Shown here: positions 17,566-26,311 of the stretch, in pieces | Position numbering within the stretch: position 1 is the first letter of the stretch | How the letters are laid out: every line of letters begins with the position of its first letter | Assembly (NCBI RefSeq): GCF_013282095.1 | Contig: NZ_BLTJ01000001.1 | Coordinates: 450,501 to 514,500 of the forward strand | Direction: 5' to 3' | Source of the DNA: Enterocloster alcoholdehydrogenati | GTDB taxonomy: Bacteria; Bacillota; Clostridia; Lachnospirales; Lachnospiraceae | DNA length: 64,000 nt | The notes under the pieces: model-generated | What the model was told of the DNA's origin: nothing | Seen by the model: the letters and a program-made list of their open reading frames with translations, nothing else | The model's database searches: none | Program-made: the position numbers and the translations under genes

Positions 17566-19119
17566 TCATCGGTCAGTTGTCTTATGGATGGTAAAGGTAT
17601 TGTCAATGGTCTCTACCTTTCCATCATCTGTGATCTGATAGCTGGTGATCTTGAAATCATCATTTGTCAGGTTAATCACAGAGTAGCTGGGAAGCCAGTT
17701 CTGGCTTCTTACCTCAATGTAATCCTGCTTGGAATTAGTCAGCTCATAGTATTTGGAACCGGAGGCAGAGTTGGCTGTCATGTACAGAGTTCCCTTGGGA
17801 TTCGTAACAACGGACTGACCGGAGCTTTCAATGGTATAGCAGCGGTTATCCTCAGTAAATCCCGCTTTTAAGGCAGCCGCCTCCTCATCCTCAGGATACA
17901 GGGAAATAGACTCGTCTGTATTTACATTGTATGCATGATCCCAGTCATAATCACTGCCGGTCTCATCAAGGCGGAATTCATAAGAGCCGTGTGTCTTTCC
18001 GTCGCCGTAAAGAAGTTTGGAACGGCTGTATGTATGGTCGTGTCCCTGGAGTACAACATCCACGTCGTACTTATCAAATACAGGGGTCAGCTGGGTACGC
18101 AGGATCATACCATCCGTATCGGAATGATCCAGACCGGAGCCGTAGATATCCTGGTGAATGGTGACGATGCGCCATTTTGTATCCGGGAAGTTCTCTACCG
18201 CCTTCTTTATGGCCTGCTCGTGCTCCGCTACATTATAATTATTGGTATTTAAAACAATAAAAAGGCCTGGGCCGTAGGTATAGTAATAATCGCCGCCTGC
18301 CTCTGTCATTCCAAGGCCGGTAGGGTTGGGATTGTTGAAATGATAGCTGTAATCCTTGTTGAGAGAGTCATGGTTTCCGATGGTGGTCGCTACTGGAAGG
18401 CTCTTTAACGCGCTGGCGGAAAGGTATGCCGCATACTCCTCTTCCTTAGGCTTTCCCGTCTTGTTGACCTGATCGCCTGCCGAGATTGCAAAGTTCAAAT
18501 CCGGGTTCTGGGCTAAAGCGATATCCAGAGTGCGGTCCCAGCCAAAACCATCGTTGCGGGCCGCTGTATTGGCTGCTCCCCCATCGGCCGACAGCTTTCC
18601 TTCTCCCTGAGGCTGTCCCTTGGACGCGCCCACCTGAGGATCGCCTACGTAGAGGATATTTACATTTTCAAAGCTGCCTGTCCGGTAGACCTCAGCCGGC
18701 GTTCTTACGCCGCTCTTTTCTACCGAATAATAATAGGTGGTGTTTTCCTGTAAACCGTCTACGGTCACATAGTTGTAGGAATAGCTTTTTCCCCCTGTAA
18801 GCCCTGTATCCACACCGCTTGCCTGGCCGTTATAGGCCTTTAAATCGTTGGCATCTGTTCCGAAGTATACCACAGGCGTAGCGTTGGTTCCCTCGCTGTA
18901 CCAGGCAAAATTCAACTGGGACGCTGCCGCGCCGGGCGTCAGGGATACATAGGTGTAATCATTTGCCACCTGCTCCCACGATCCCGTCCAGTCCTGCCAC
19001 TCTTTGGATCCTCCGGTCACTGCTGAATCGTTGTAATGAGTAGTAGCCGCCCATACCTGCTGGCCCCCCACTGCCAGAACTCCCGCCAGGATCCCGGCTA
19101 TGACTCTCTTCTTTTTCAT
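17566..19119 (-). CDS. Secreted purple acid phosphatase-like metallophosphoesterase
   Basis: 517 residues. Signal peptide (AGILAGVLAVGGQQVWA, cut after about residue 24), an N-terminal fibronectin-III-like purple acid phosphatase domain (about 45-140), then the calcineurin-type catalytic domain with the five metal blocks GDPQVG, GDQVN, GNHD, IHQD and GHDHTYSR. It should release phosphate from esters outside the cell. A C-terminal part (about 430-517) is beta-rich. Upstream lie Pho-box-like repeats, consistent with induction on phosphate starvation. It leads a short operon with YibE/F. Confidence 0.88.
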   Translation of the reverse strand: MKKKRVIAGILAGVLAVGGQQVWAATTHYNDSAVTGGSKEWQDWTGSWEQVANDYTYVSLTPGAAASQLNFAWYSEGTNATPVVYFGTDANDLKAYNGQASGVDTGLTGGKSYSYNYVTVDGLQENTTYYYSVEKSGVRTPAEVYRTGSFENVNILYVGDPQVGASKGQPQGEGKLSADGGAANTAARNDGFGWDRTLDIALAQNPDLNFAISAGDQVNKTGKPKEEEYAAYLSASALKSLPVATTIGNHDSLNKDYSYHFNNPNPTGLGMTEAGGDYYYTYGPGLFIVLNTNNYNVAEHEQAIKKAVENFPDTKWRIVTIHQDIYGSGLDHSDTDGMILRTQLTPVFDKYDVDVVLQGHDHTYSRSKLLYGDGKTHGSYEFRLDETGSDYDWDHAYNVNTDESISLYPEDEEAAALKAGFTEDNRCYTIESSGQSVVTNPKGTLYMTANSASGSKYYELTNSKQDYIEVRSQNWLPSYSVINLTNDDFKITSYQITDDGKVETIDNTFTIHKTTDR

Positions 19120-19170
19120 AACATTTCCCTTCTTTTCTGTTTTTTCAGATGGTTGCTTCTGATGAGTTTA

Positions 19171-19225
19171 AGTATAGAAGGGAAATGTAAAATTTACTAT
19201 CCAGGATATGTATGAGAAATGTTAA
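19171..19225 (-). promoter_or_regulatory. Phosphatase promoter with Pho-box-like hexamer array
   Basis: Leftward -10 TATACT (19176-19171) without a good -35. Upstream are four hexamers resembling TTAACA at 11-12 bp steps: TTAACA (19225-19220), CATACA (19214-19209), TGGATA (19203-19198), TTTACA (19191-19186). This is the pattern of PhoP/PhoB boxes, where the activator replaces the -35. Confidence 0.6.
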
Positions 19226-19227
19226 TT

Positions 19228-20103
19228 TTACATTGGCAGCTTTTCCATGATGAAGTTTGTAAGCTTCACCCCATGGCGCTCCACCTGCTGTTCCTTCACC
19301 ATTCGGTATCCCCTCTTTTCAAAGAAGGAGCGGGAGGTAATGGAGGCATGGACGGTAAAAGCGGCTCTGCCGGAGGTTCTCTCCAGCTCATCGCAGATGG
19401 CGGAGGCAATTCCCCTGCCCTGAAAGTCCTTATGCACATACAGACGGTCCAGATAGCCGTCCCGGGCCATATCGCCAAAACCTGCAAGCTGCCCGCTCTC
19501 CCATGCCACTACGGTATGGTGCTCCAGAAAAGAGCGATTCCACGCTTCCAGATCCACCTGGCCGTCTGCCCAGGCATCCACCTGCTCCCTGGTATAATCC
19601 TTTCGGTTTACCGTATGAACTGTCTCGTAAAACAACTCTGCCAGCTTCTGGCAGTATTTTGGCCTGTACCCGCACAGCATCATGGCCGGAACGTCCTCTG
19701 CATCCATTAACGGGATCCCCTTTTTCCTTAAGGCCTGGGCAAATATCCCGGAACCGGGTATTTTTTTTCCCGAAAATGTGCCGTCATAAATCTCATTTAC
19801 ACCGCAGGTAGGGCTGCGGGACTGCAGGATGGCCAGATCTATTTTTAGCCCGCAGATCCGGGACAGGGCCTTTTCCACCCCCTCACGGTAAATGAGCTCC
19901 CTGTCATTCCCCTCCTTGTCTATGATCCGCCCCGCCGCGATTTCCACTGACGGCCGGGGCGTTCCAAGGATTGTGAGGATCTCCGGACAGACAGGAATCA
20001 CTTCCTTGTCTTTGATATAATTAAGAACACGTTCATTTCGGTTGTTTCCTCCGTTGTATTTGCAGTTTTCGCCCAGCAGACAGGCGCTCACTAATACTCT
20101 CAT
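19228..20103 (-). CDS. DUF523 domain fused to GNAT acetyltransferase
   Basis: 291 residues in two modules. Residues 1-150 are a DUF523 protein: VSACLLGENCKYNGGNN, VCPEILTILGTPRPSVE, and SRSPTCGVNEIYDGTFSGK, with conserved cysteines suggesting a metal or Fe-S site. Residues about 155-291 are a GNAT domain with acetyl-CoA loop DFQGRGIASAICDEL and FFEKRGY. DUF523 (YbbK type) has no firm function; it is often stand-alone or fused to DUF1722, so the acetyltransferase partner is less usual. Last gene of the cobalamin-riboswitch run, 47 bases after the ABC ATPase. Confidence 0.82.
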   Translation of the reverse strand: MRVLVSACLLGENCKYNGGNNRNERVLNYIKDKEVIPVCPEILTILGTPRPSVEIAAGRIIDKEGNDRELIYREGVEKALSRICGLKIDLAILQSRSPTCGVNEIYDGTFSGKKIPGSGIFAQALRKKGIPLMDAEDVPAMMLCGYRPKYCQKLAELFYETVHTVNRKDYTREQVDAWADGQVDLEAWNRSFLEHHTVVAWESGQLAGFGDMARDGYLDRLYVHKDFQGRGIASAICDELERTSGRAAFTVHASITSRSFFEKRGYRMVKEQQVERHGVKLTNFIMEKLPM

Positions 20104-20150
20104 TCTCTCTCCTTTCTCTGGTCACTCCATGGCGGAGCTCATGCTTTTTC

Positions 20151-21269
20151 TTATATCCCTGCACAATCTCCATCTGACAGGAAAACCGTTTTCCTGCCGC
20201 CCAGCTTTGCCAGTTCCCGGTTTTTTTCATTCATAGGGCCAAATGTACCGATACAGCAGACCACCTCCCGGCAGTCCGCCATAAGCGCGGCAGCCCTGCG
20301 AAACTGTGTTTCGGAAACAGGCTCAAAGGGCCGTTCAGTGATTACATGGGCCGACAGCGCCGACGCCACCGGGCAGTCGATGTCATTTTCATGAAGCACC
20401 CCGGCTGCGAAGGGAATCCCCTGCTTTTGAAGACGGCGGTAAACAGGGATCCCAGAGCCGTTTCCTCCGATTACAAAGACCTGGGGCTGCCCCTCAGGGG
20501 CTGCCAGTTCCACACAGCCAAGCCTGGGGCAGTAGGTTCCGCGGGTGATATCAAAAAGCGTCCGGATCCTGTCTGTGGTGAAAATCTCCTCCGGCAGCCC
20601 ACAGGCGGCGATCCTGTCTCCTTTGACGCAGACCATATAATCTGACACCTTCTGCGCCAGATCCAGTTCGTGAAGGGACATCAGTACAGCCAGTCCCTTT
20701 TTTCGCACCAGTTCCTTCAGAATCTCCAGCAGTTCCAGCTTATGACGGATATCCAGAAAAGAAGTTGGTTCGTCCAGCACCAGAACCTCCGGCTCCTGAC
20801 AGATGGCCCTGGCAAGAAGAATCCTCTGCCTCTGGCCATCGCTGATACAGCCGAAGTCACAGTCTGCAAGCTCCTCTGCGCGAACCAGAGAAAGGGCTTC
20901 CTCCACCCTTTCCCTGTCCTCCCGGCCCAGGACCCCCAGAGGACCAGTGTAGGGATATCGCCCCATACTTACCACCTCTTTACAGGTCATCAGTTCCGGA
21001 CGGATCCGCTCTGTCATCATCACGGACAGATGGCGGGCGATCTCCCGCTCCTTCATCCCTGCCATATCCTTTCCCACCAGCCGCACTGTTCCGCCCATCC
21101 GCTCCAGCTGTCCGATGATGCTCTTTAAAATAGTGGATTTTCCGGCCCCGTTGGGCCCGATCAGGGTAACAATCTCCCCTGGCCTCACACGGAGGCTGAT
21201 CTCCCGAATCAGCGGCGTCTTTCCATAGCCTACTGCCAGGTTTTCCGTTAAAATACGGTTCTTTTCCAT
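20151..21269 (-). CDS. Corrinoid/iron-chelate ABC importer ATPase with extra C-terminal domain
   Basis: 372 residues. The first about 255 are a FecE/BtuD-type ATPase: Walker A GPNGAGKST, Q-loop region, signature ISDGQRQR (aspartate in place of the second glycine of LSGGQ), Walker B VLVLDEPTSFLDI, and switch histidine in SLHELDLA. The last about 110 residues form a separate Rossmann-like domain (VFVIGGNGSGIPVYRRL, AGVLHENDIDCPVASAL, ERPFEPVSE); from memory, similar tails occur in some archaeal and clostridial cobalamin-importer ATPases. Gap to the permease is 4 bases. Substrate is inferred from the upstream cobalamin riboswitch. Confidence 0.85.
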   Translation of the reverse strand: MEKNRILTENLAVGYGKTPLIREISLRVRPGEIVTLIGPNGAGKSTILKSIIGQLERMGGTVRLVGKDMAGMKEREIARHLSVMMTERIRPELMTCKEVVSMGRYPYTGPLGVLGREDRERVEEALSLVRAEELADCDFGCISDGQRQRILLARAICQEPEVLVLDEPTSFLDIRHKLELLEILKELVRKKGLAVLMSLHELDLAQKVSDYMVCVKGDRIAACGLPEEIFTTDRIRTLFDITRGTYCPRLGCVELAAPEGQPQVFVIGGNGSGIPVYRRLQKQGIPFAAGVLHENDIDCPVASALSAHVITERPFEPVSETQFRRAAALMADCREVVCCIGTFGPMNEKNRELAKLGGRKTVFLSDGDCAGI

Positions 21270-21273
21270 CTTC

Positions 21274-22305
21274 CTACCGCCTTTCCCCTTTATGTACCAT
21301 CATATAGATCACCACCGGCGCTCCAAATATGGCAGTAACCGTGCTGATGCTTAATTCCACCGGAGCAAACAGCGTCCGGGCGACCATATCGCAAAAGCAG
21401 CAGAATACAGCTCCACCCAGAAAACAGCCAGGAATCATGACCAACGGCTTGGCCGTCTGAAACAGCCCCTTTATCAGTCTCGGCACCGCGATTCCCACAA
21501 AGGAAACAGGGCCTGCAAAGGCGGTGACACAGGCAGAAAGTATGCTGGAGACCAGGATCAGGGCCAGACGAAACCGCCGGATATTGACTCCCATATTTGC
21601 GGCATAGACCTCTCCCAGCTGATAGGCGCTTACCGGCTTTGCCATAAACAGGGTGCAGGCCATGGCAGCTGCGGTCACTGCAGTCATAACAGAGACGTTT
21701 TCCCAGGTAATGCCGGAAAAACTGCCCAGAGACCAGTTGTGAAGATTTACGATATTGGCATCATCTGCAAAGGTGACTGCCAGATCCGTAATGGCCGAGC
21801 AGATATAACTGACCATCATGCCGCAGACCACCAGCATGGACATATTTCTCACCCGGCCAGAAACCAGAATCACAAAGCCCATGGAGATCAGGGAGCCGAA
21901 AAACGCAGCCAGGATCAGAGTCACAGAGCCAGCCGTCCGTCCCTGATTTAAAAGAGCGATCATAACAAATGCCACCACCAGCCTGGCGCCGGAGGAAATT
22001 CCCAGCACAAAGGGGCCGGCAATAGGATTGGAAAAAAATGTCTGAAGCAGAAAGCCGGAAACAGACAGTGCGCCCCCAAGGATCACAGCCGCAAACAGGC
22101 GGGGCAGACGGATATCCCAGAGAATCCGGGAAGCCGTATCCTCTGTGGGGCCTTTTAAAAGCAGGCCGAACAGTTCTGGCAAAGATACTGCCACAGAGCC
22201 AAAGCACACATTTAAGATCATGAGGATACCCAGAAGAACCGCCAGAAACAGCATACCGGATACAATCCGGCTGCTCCTTGAAAATATATGATTTTGCGGA
22301 GCCAT
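21274..22305 (-). CDS. FecCD/BtuC-family ABC importer permease
   Basis: 343 residues with about ten membrane helices. Family marks include DIRLPRLFAAVILGGALSVS, GPFVLGISSGARL, and the cytoplasmic coupling segment GPVSFVGIAVPRLIKGL. It forms the channel of the importer with the ATPase at 20151 and receives ligand from the binding protein at 22317. GAGGTG precedes the ATG. The type II importer fold handles iron chelates, heme or corrinoids; the riboswitch favours corrinoid. Confidence 0.9.
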   Translation of the reverse strand: MAPQNHIFSRSSRIVSGMLFLAVLLGILMILNVCFGSVAVSLPELFGLLLKGPTEDTASRILWDIRLPRLFAAVILGGALSVSGFLLQTFFSNPIAGPFVLGISSGARLVVAFVMIALLNQGRTAGSVTLILAAFFGSLISMGFVILVSGRVRNMSMLVVCGMMVSYICSAITDLAVTFADDANIVNLHNWSLGSFSGITWENVSVMTAVTAAAMACTLFMAKPVSAYQLGEVYAANMGVNIRRFRLALILVSSILSACVTAFAGPVSFVGIAVPRLIKGLFQTAKPLVMIPGCFLGGAVFCCFCDMVARTLFAPVELSISTVTAIFGAPVVIYMMVHKGERR

Positions 22306-22316
22306 ATGATTTCACC

Positions 22317-23519
22317 TCAGTTTAGTTTATGAATGTAGCGCATGGACGAGGAATCCGGTGCAGTTTCAGTAAAGATCTGGTGGAGTTCCCGGATCATCTG
22401 CCCCAGACCCATGGTTTCCTGAAAGAGATTTTTGCCCGTGCACCATACATTCCCCTCTCTCACGGCCTTAAAATCAGCTAACAGAGGACTTTTTCCCAGA
22501 AGCTCCGCCACCGAAGACAGTTCGCCGTCAATGGTGCTGTTATAAATCAGAACATCTGCGTCTTTGCAGGCACTGTAAAAGGCCTCCATCTGCAGATTCA
22601 TGGTAGAAAGGGCATTTTCCTCCTCCGGCGCAAGCCGGGGAAGGTACTCGCCTCCGGCCATCTGGATCATCCGAGTCACATAGTCACCAGGCTTTCTCAC
22701 GTTTACATAGCCTTTCGAGGTCACATAGAAAAAAGCCGCCGTTTTTTGGGATGGGGACTGCTCCTTAAGAGGTTCCAGCGCCTGAAGTTCCCGGTCAAAC
22801 AAGGCCTTTGCCTCCTCTTCCTTTCCCAGTAAAACGCCGTAAAGCCTGATCCATTCCATACGGCCCAGGGGGCTGCTCTCATAGCTGGATCGCTCTGCCA
22901 GCACGGGGATTCCCAGCTTTTCCAGCTGCTCCTTCACCTCCGGGGCATGATAGATCATGGTTGACTCAATGGCAAGGTCACAGCCTTCCGACAGAATAAG
23001 TTCATAGTCAGGCGTATTGTATTTTCCCGCATAGACCATGCTCCCGGCCTTAAGAGCCTCTTTTGGAGCATCCAGATACCACCCGGATACATCTGTGCCG
23101 GACAGCGTCACCCGATCCACCGCATCCAGGCCCGAAAAAAAGTCCATGGCTGAGGTGGCAGCCAGGTAGATATGGTCCAACGGACGCCGAAGCACAGTGA
23201 TGTCCTTGGGAAGTTCCTCAGGAACCAGAGACGAAGCCGTTTCTGCGTCTCCTCCTTCCGGGAGCACCAGAAACCGGCCTCCCTCTTTTATGGTAATCAG
23301 GTCATAACCGCCCTGATAATGGTCGACGGAAAACTGATCGGCATAAGAAAGCTCCATGGATGATACGGGTTTTTCCCACAGAACCGCCTGTAAAGAGGGC
23401 CCGGAACCGGCAGGCGTGCTCCCGGACACCGCTGTCCGGGAGCAGCCTGCCGCTGCAAGGCACAGCCCTGCCAGACAGACCATTCTTACAAAGGCTGCCC
23501 TTCTGCGCGGCCTTCTCAT
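22317..23519 (-). CDS. ABC importer substrate-binding lipoprotein (BtuF/FepB type)
   Basis: 400 residues with a lipoprotein signal (LAGLCLAAAGC, lipid cysteine near residue 25) and a two-lobed TroA/FepB-like fold. Landmarks: LRRPLDHIYLAATSAMDFFSGLDAVDRV, ESTMIYHAPEVKEQLEKLGIPV, and a long linking helix with GKEEEAKALFDRELQAL. It captures the ligand outside the membrane for the permease encoded 12 bases downstream. Its start overlaps the stop of the preceding lipoprotein gene as ATGA. Confidence 0.87.
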   Translation of the reverse strand: MRRPRRRAAFVRMVCLAGLCLAAAGCSRTAVSGSTPAGSGPSLQAVLWEKPVSSMELSYADQFSVDHYQGGYDLITIKEGGRFLVLPEGGDAETASSLVPEELPKDITVLRRPLDHIYLAATSAMDFFSGLDAVDRVTLSGTDVSGWYLDAPKEALKAGSMVYAGKYNTPDYELILSEGCDLAIESTMIYHAPEVKEQLEKLGIPVLAERSSYESSPLGRMEWIRLYGVLLGKEEEAKALFDRELQALEPLKEQSPSQKTAAFFYVTSKGYVNVRKPGDYVTRMIQMAGGEYLPRLAPEEENALSTMNLQMEAFYSACKDADVLIYNSTIDGELSSVAELLGKSPLLADFKAVREGNVWCTGKNLFQETMGLGQMIRELHQIFTETAPDSSSMRYIHKLN

Positions 23520-24394
23520 TCTCCCACCTCTTTCAGCCCGGCAGATTCCACGATCAGCGTGTATTCAATCTCATGGGGCGTACTCATGGCGATAGTATCG
23601 GCGATTACCTTCTGCTTATAGTCAAAAGCTGTAACTGGAATCTCAAACACGGAGTTTCCCTCTGTGTTCTGCTGTTCAAACCGTTCCTCTCCTACCTTCA
23701 TATAATCATAATTGGGACTGCTCCAGACCAGCGTCACAAGGGCCTTTCCATCCATAATCCTAAGGTTGGCAGGAGATTCCACACCAGCTCTGCCGGAACC
23801 GCCCTCCAGGCGCACAACGGCAGTATAGCTCCCATCCTTTAAGCCCAGCGTTTCCACTGTTGTCAGATTTCCTTCCTTAAACGCCTCTGCCGGAAGGGAA
23901 CCCGCTTTGAATACGAGAGTGCGGTCATACCAGGTTCCCTTCCTTTTACTGAAGGCGCTGCAGGCAACAGCCCTGTCCAGCGCCTCCACCGGAACGGTAA
24001 ATTCATTTTTCCCCTCCCGGGTGTCCTCGCTTGGAATCCACTGGCTTTCAGATGCTTTTTCCGCGTCCTCCCCGGTTCCCATAAATACCCTTGCATATCC
24101 GCTTCCGCTCATGGTCATCCTGGCAGTCAAACTGCCGTCCTTTACCGTCAGCTCACATTTCTCTGCCCGGAACATGGGCGAACTTGAATCCACCTGGATC
24201 TGATATATGCCATCTTTAAGCGCTGCAGCGTAAATAGGCTCCATCCCCTCTGCTGCTTCTTTTTGGCGCTCTGCCGTCTCCTGTTTGCCAGCACTTTGAG
24301 AAACGGTTGCTCCCGCCTGTTTCTGTGCGCAGCCCGCCCCCGCAAGCACGGCGGCCCCCAAAACAGAGCAGATCCATATTTTCCTGATTTTCAT
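23516..24394 (-). CDS. Lipoprotein with two copies of a NEAT-like beta domain
   Basis: 292 residues. Lipobox LAGAGC (lipid cysteine near residue 21) follows a short signal. The mature part holds two related segments of about 100 residues: the first begins LKDGIYQIQVDSS and has CELTVKDGSLTARMTMSG, the second begins LKDGSYTAVVRLEGG and has NLRIMDGKALVTLVWSS; both end with an FxVPV/FEIPV strand. The DG-x-Y start resembles NEAT heme-binding domains, but the match is by eye only. Being between the chelatase and the importer, it may bind the same tetrapyrrole or metal. Start chosen for GGAGGCAAAAGG just upstream. Confidence 0.7.
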   Translation of the reverse strand: MKIRKIWICSVLGAAVLAGAGCAQKQAGATVSQSAGKQETAERQKEAAEGMEPIYAAALKDGIYQIQVDSSSPMFRAEKCELTVKDGSLTARMTMSGSGYARVFMGTGEDAEKASESQWIPSEDTREGKNEFTVPVEALDRAVACSAFSKRKGTWYDRTLVFKAGSLPAEAFKEGNLTTVETLGLKDGSYTAVVRLEGGSGRAGVESPANLRIMDGKALVTLVWSSPNYDYMKVGEERFEQQNTEGNSVFEIPVTAFDYKQKVIADTIAMSTPHEIEYTLIVESAGLKEVGE

Positions 24395-24475
24395 ATCCTT
24401 TTGCCTCCGGAAAAATCTCCTTATACAGGGCTGCGCCTGATACATTCCCAGTGCAGCCCTCCGTATCCTTAAGTC

Positions 24476-25540
24476 TTACTTTGTCAGGCTGTCCGCCGCT
24501 GCCCTGGCGTGCTCCGCAAACAGATTCCGGATGGGTTCCAGTTCTCCCAGGCCCCTTAATACGCAGGTCACTTCATAGCCGGCCTTCTCAAACTCCGTTT
24601 TCCAGGAGCCTTCCTCCTCTCCCGCCATGTCATTGTTGGCATGGTCGCCTGCTACGATCATAAGAGGCTCTAAAACCACCTTTGTATAAGAACCTTCTTT
24701 TACAGACCCAAGCACATCCTCTAAAGAAGGCTCTGCCTCTACAGTTCCCACAAAATAATTCTCAAAGCCCCCTGCCCTTAACATCTCCTGCAGCCTTGCA
24801 TAGACCTGATTGGACTCTGCCTCCGTGCCGTGGCCCATAAAGCAGACAGCCGTCTCACCGTCATCATATTCCCTGGTTGCGTCGGTAATCGCCTGGATCA
24901 CAGCCTTAAAATCATCCTCCGAGGTCAGAAGCGGCTCGCCTACGGCTACCTGCTCAAAGGCATCCGCATATTCCGCCGCCTCATTCACCAGATCGGTGTA
25001 CTCTAAGCCGTTCATCAGGTGGGTAGGCTGGATCACCAGCGTTTTAACGCCGTTTTTTACCGCCCGGTCCAGTGCCTCTTCTACATTGTCAATGGAAACG
25101 TCATCCCGCCTTTTTATATGGTCAATGATCATCTGGCTGGTAAAGCCCCGGCGCACAGAGCAGTCCGGCATGGCCACCTCCATGGCGTCCTCGATGGCCC
25201 CTATTGTCTTTCTCCGGCTGTCGTTATAGCTGGTGCCGAAGCTCACCACCAGCAGTTCCTTTTCTCCGATCTCATCCTGATTGCGCGGATCATCCAGTGT
25301 GGCGTCTCCGGTATCGTAGTTTTCCTCATCCTCGCCGGCTTCACCGGATGTCTGGGTCTGCAAAGCCGTCTGCGCTGCCCTGGAGGCCTCCGTTTGATCC
25401 CCGCTCTCAGATGTCTTCGGGGTTCCTTCTGTTTCCTCCACAGAGCCGGACGCCGCATTCTGGCTGCCGGAGCATCCCGCTGCCATTCCTGCCGTCAAGG
25501 CTGCCGCCGCAAAGAGTAATGCTGCTTTTTTCAGTTTCAT
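24476..25540 (-). CDS. cbiK: Lipoprotein sirohydrochlorin cobaltochelatase (CbiK family)
   Basis: 354 residues: lipoprotein signal with lipid cysteine C23 (MAAGC), an acidic linker (about 35-92), then a CbiK domain from about 93. Catalytic/metal ligands fit those of characterised CbiK: H237 (FMGHGTE), E268 (VEAEPS) and H300 (VAGDHANNDM). CbiK inserts Co2+ (or Fe2+) into sirohydrochlorin in anaerobic B12 synthesis; exported versions such as the Desulfovibrio periplasmic form are proposed to handle metal or heme outside the cytosol. AAGGAGG precedes the ATG. It is the first gene after a cobalamin riboswitch, and is followed by a lipoprotein and a BtuFCD-type importer. Confidence 0.92.
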   Translation of the reverse strand: MKLKKAALLFAAAALTAGMAAGCSGSQNAASGSVEETEGTPKTSESGDQTEASRAAQTALQTQTSGEAGEDEENYDTGDATLDDPRNQDEIGEKELLVVSFGTSYNDSRRKTIGAIEDAMEVAMPDCSVRRGFTSQMIIDHIKRRDDVSIDNVEEALDRAVKNGVKTLVIQPTHLMNGLEYTDLVNEAAEYADAFEQVAVGEPLLTSEDDFKAVIQAITDATREYDDGETAVCFMGHGTEAESNQVYARLQEMLRAGGFENYFVGTVEAEPSLEDVLGSVKEGSYTKVVLEPLMIVAGDHANNDMAGEEEGSWKTEFEKAGYEVTCVLRGLGELEPIRNLFAEHARAAADSLTK

Positions 25541-25749
25541 GTTCTGTTCCTCCTTGTCACAAGACATAATCCTTATGTATCGGTTGGCAAGGTATAGGAA
25601 TCCATTATCTCAAACCGGAGTGAAGGCAGACTGCCTCTGCTCCGTTCTGAGTCAGAGGTCTTTTGGCGCCTGGGGCCGTCTCTTGGCAGCCGCGCGCTCT
25701 TGACCGGCACGATCAATGGCTCGTGATCTGGAAATGATTTCCTGTACCA

Positions 25750-25965
25750 ACAGCCGGCAGGTTTCCTGACTTGCCGATCCGCACATAAAGACTGCCTTCC
25801 CAGCCGGCCCTTTCAGGAATTTTCCGAAAGGACGTTTGCCAGTGACTGACCCTTTCCATGTCTTTATGCTCCCGGTTCACAGTGACGAGATCGTACAGGA
25901 TTTCCACCTGCTTCCCTTTTACCCCCAGATCCCGGCAAACAGGATCCGCGGCACCGGCTGCTCTT
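25750..25965 (-). promoter_or_regulatory. Cobalamin riboswitch (leader of the cbiK-ABC operon)
   Basis: On the leftward strand the conserved B12-box parts occur in order: AAAAGGGAAG then GGTGGAAATCC (25920-25890), CTCGTCACTGTGA (about 25888-25876), TCACTGG, GGCTGGGAAGGC (about 25806-25795) and the 3' box AAGTCAGGAAACCTGCC (25773-25755). About 210 bases separate it from the cbiK start. Family knowledge: binding of (adenosyl)cobalamin turns the downstream genes off. Downstream, CACGA/TCGTG (about 25710-25728) forms a hairpin, but I cannot tell a terminator from translational control. Confidence 0.93.
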
Positions 25966-26194
25966 AACTCGATATACGCTTATTCTATCATCAAATACCC
26001 TAAAATGCAATCGGCCCATCATGCCCCTGCTATTTTTAAGTAACTATTCAGCCATACGACAATTTGTGCTGCAGGCTAACCTGCATAGGCATATTTTTCT
26101 GCCTTTATGCGTTCTTTATGTGTTTTTGTGTAAAATGTGTTAATTCTTCATTAAAATGCAGGGTTAAATATTGATTTTTTACTAAATAACCATA

Positions 26195-26209
26195 AAATCA
26201 TCATGATTT
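26195..26209. promoter_or_regulatory. Possible operator before the sugar symporter
   Basis: Inverted repeat AAATCA-TCA-TGATTT about 100 bases before the symporter start, followed by TTGACA (26209-26214) and, nearer the gene, TATAAT at about 26250. The AraC-type regulator downstream or a global regulator may act here. Confidence 0.35.
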
Positions 26210-26311
26210 GACATAAAATATTACTAATAGTTTTCACTTTTTGCAATGTATAATAAACATATACAGTGAAGGCCGGAAACGAAAGGAACCGGCTGGGAAG
26301 GAGATTTTCTT

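Larger units (their letters stand above)
25541..26311. other. Long intergenic region with riboswitch and sugar-symporter promoter
   Basis: 771 bases without a protein gene. The left two thirds are the leader of the cbiK operon, including the cobalamin riboswitch; the AT-rich right third is the control region of the symporter at 26312. The stretch 25985-26190 shows nothing beyond AT-rich DNA. Confidence 0.6.

Noticed and set aside
25713..25907. 64-residue leftward frame
   Set aside because: Lies entirely on the conserved boxes of the cobalamin riboswitch.
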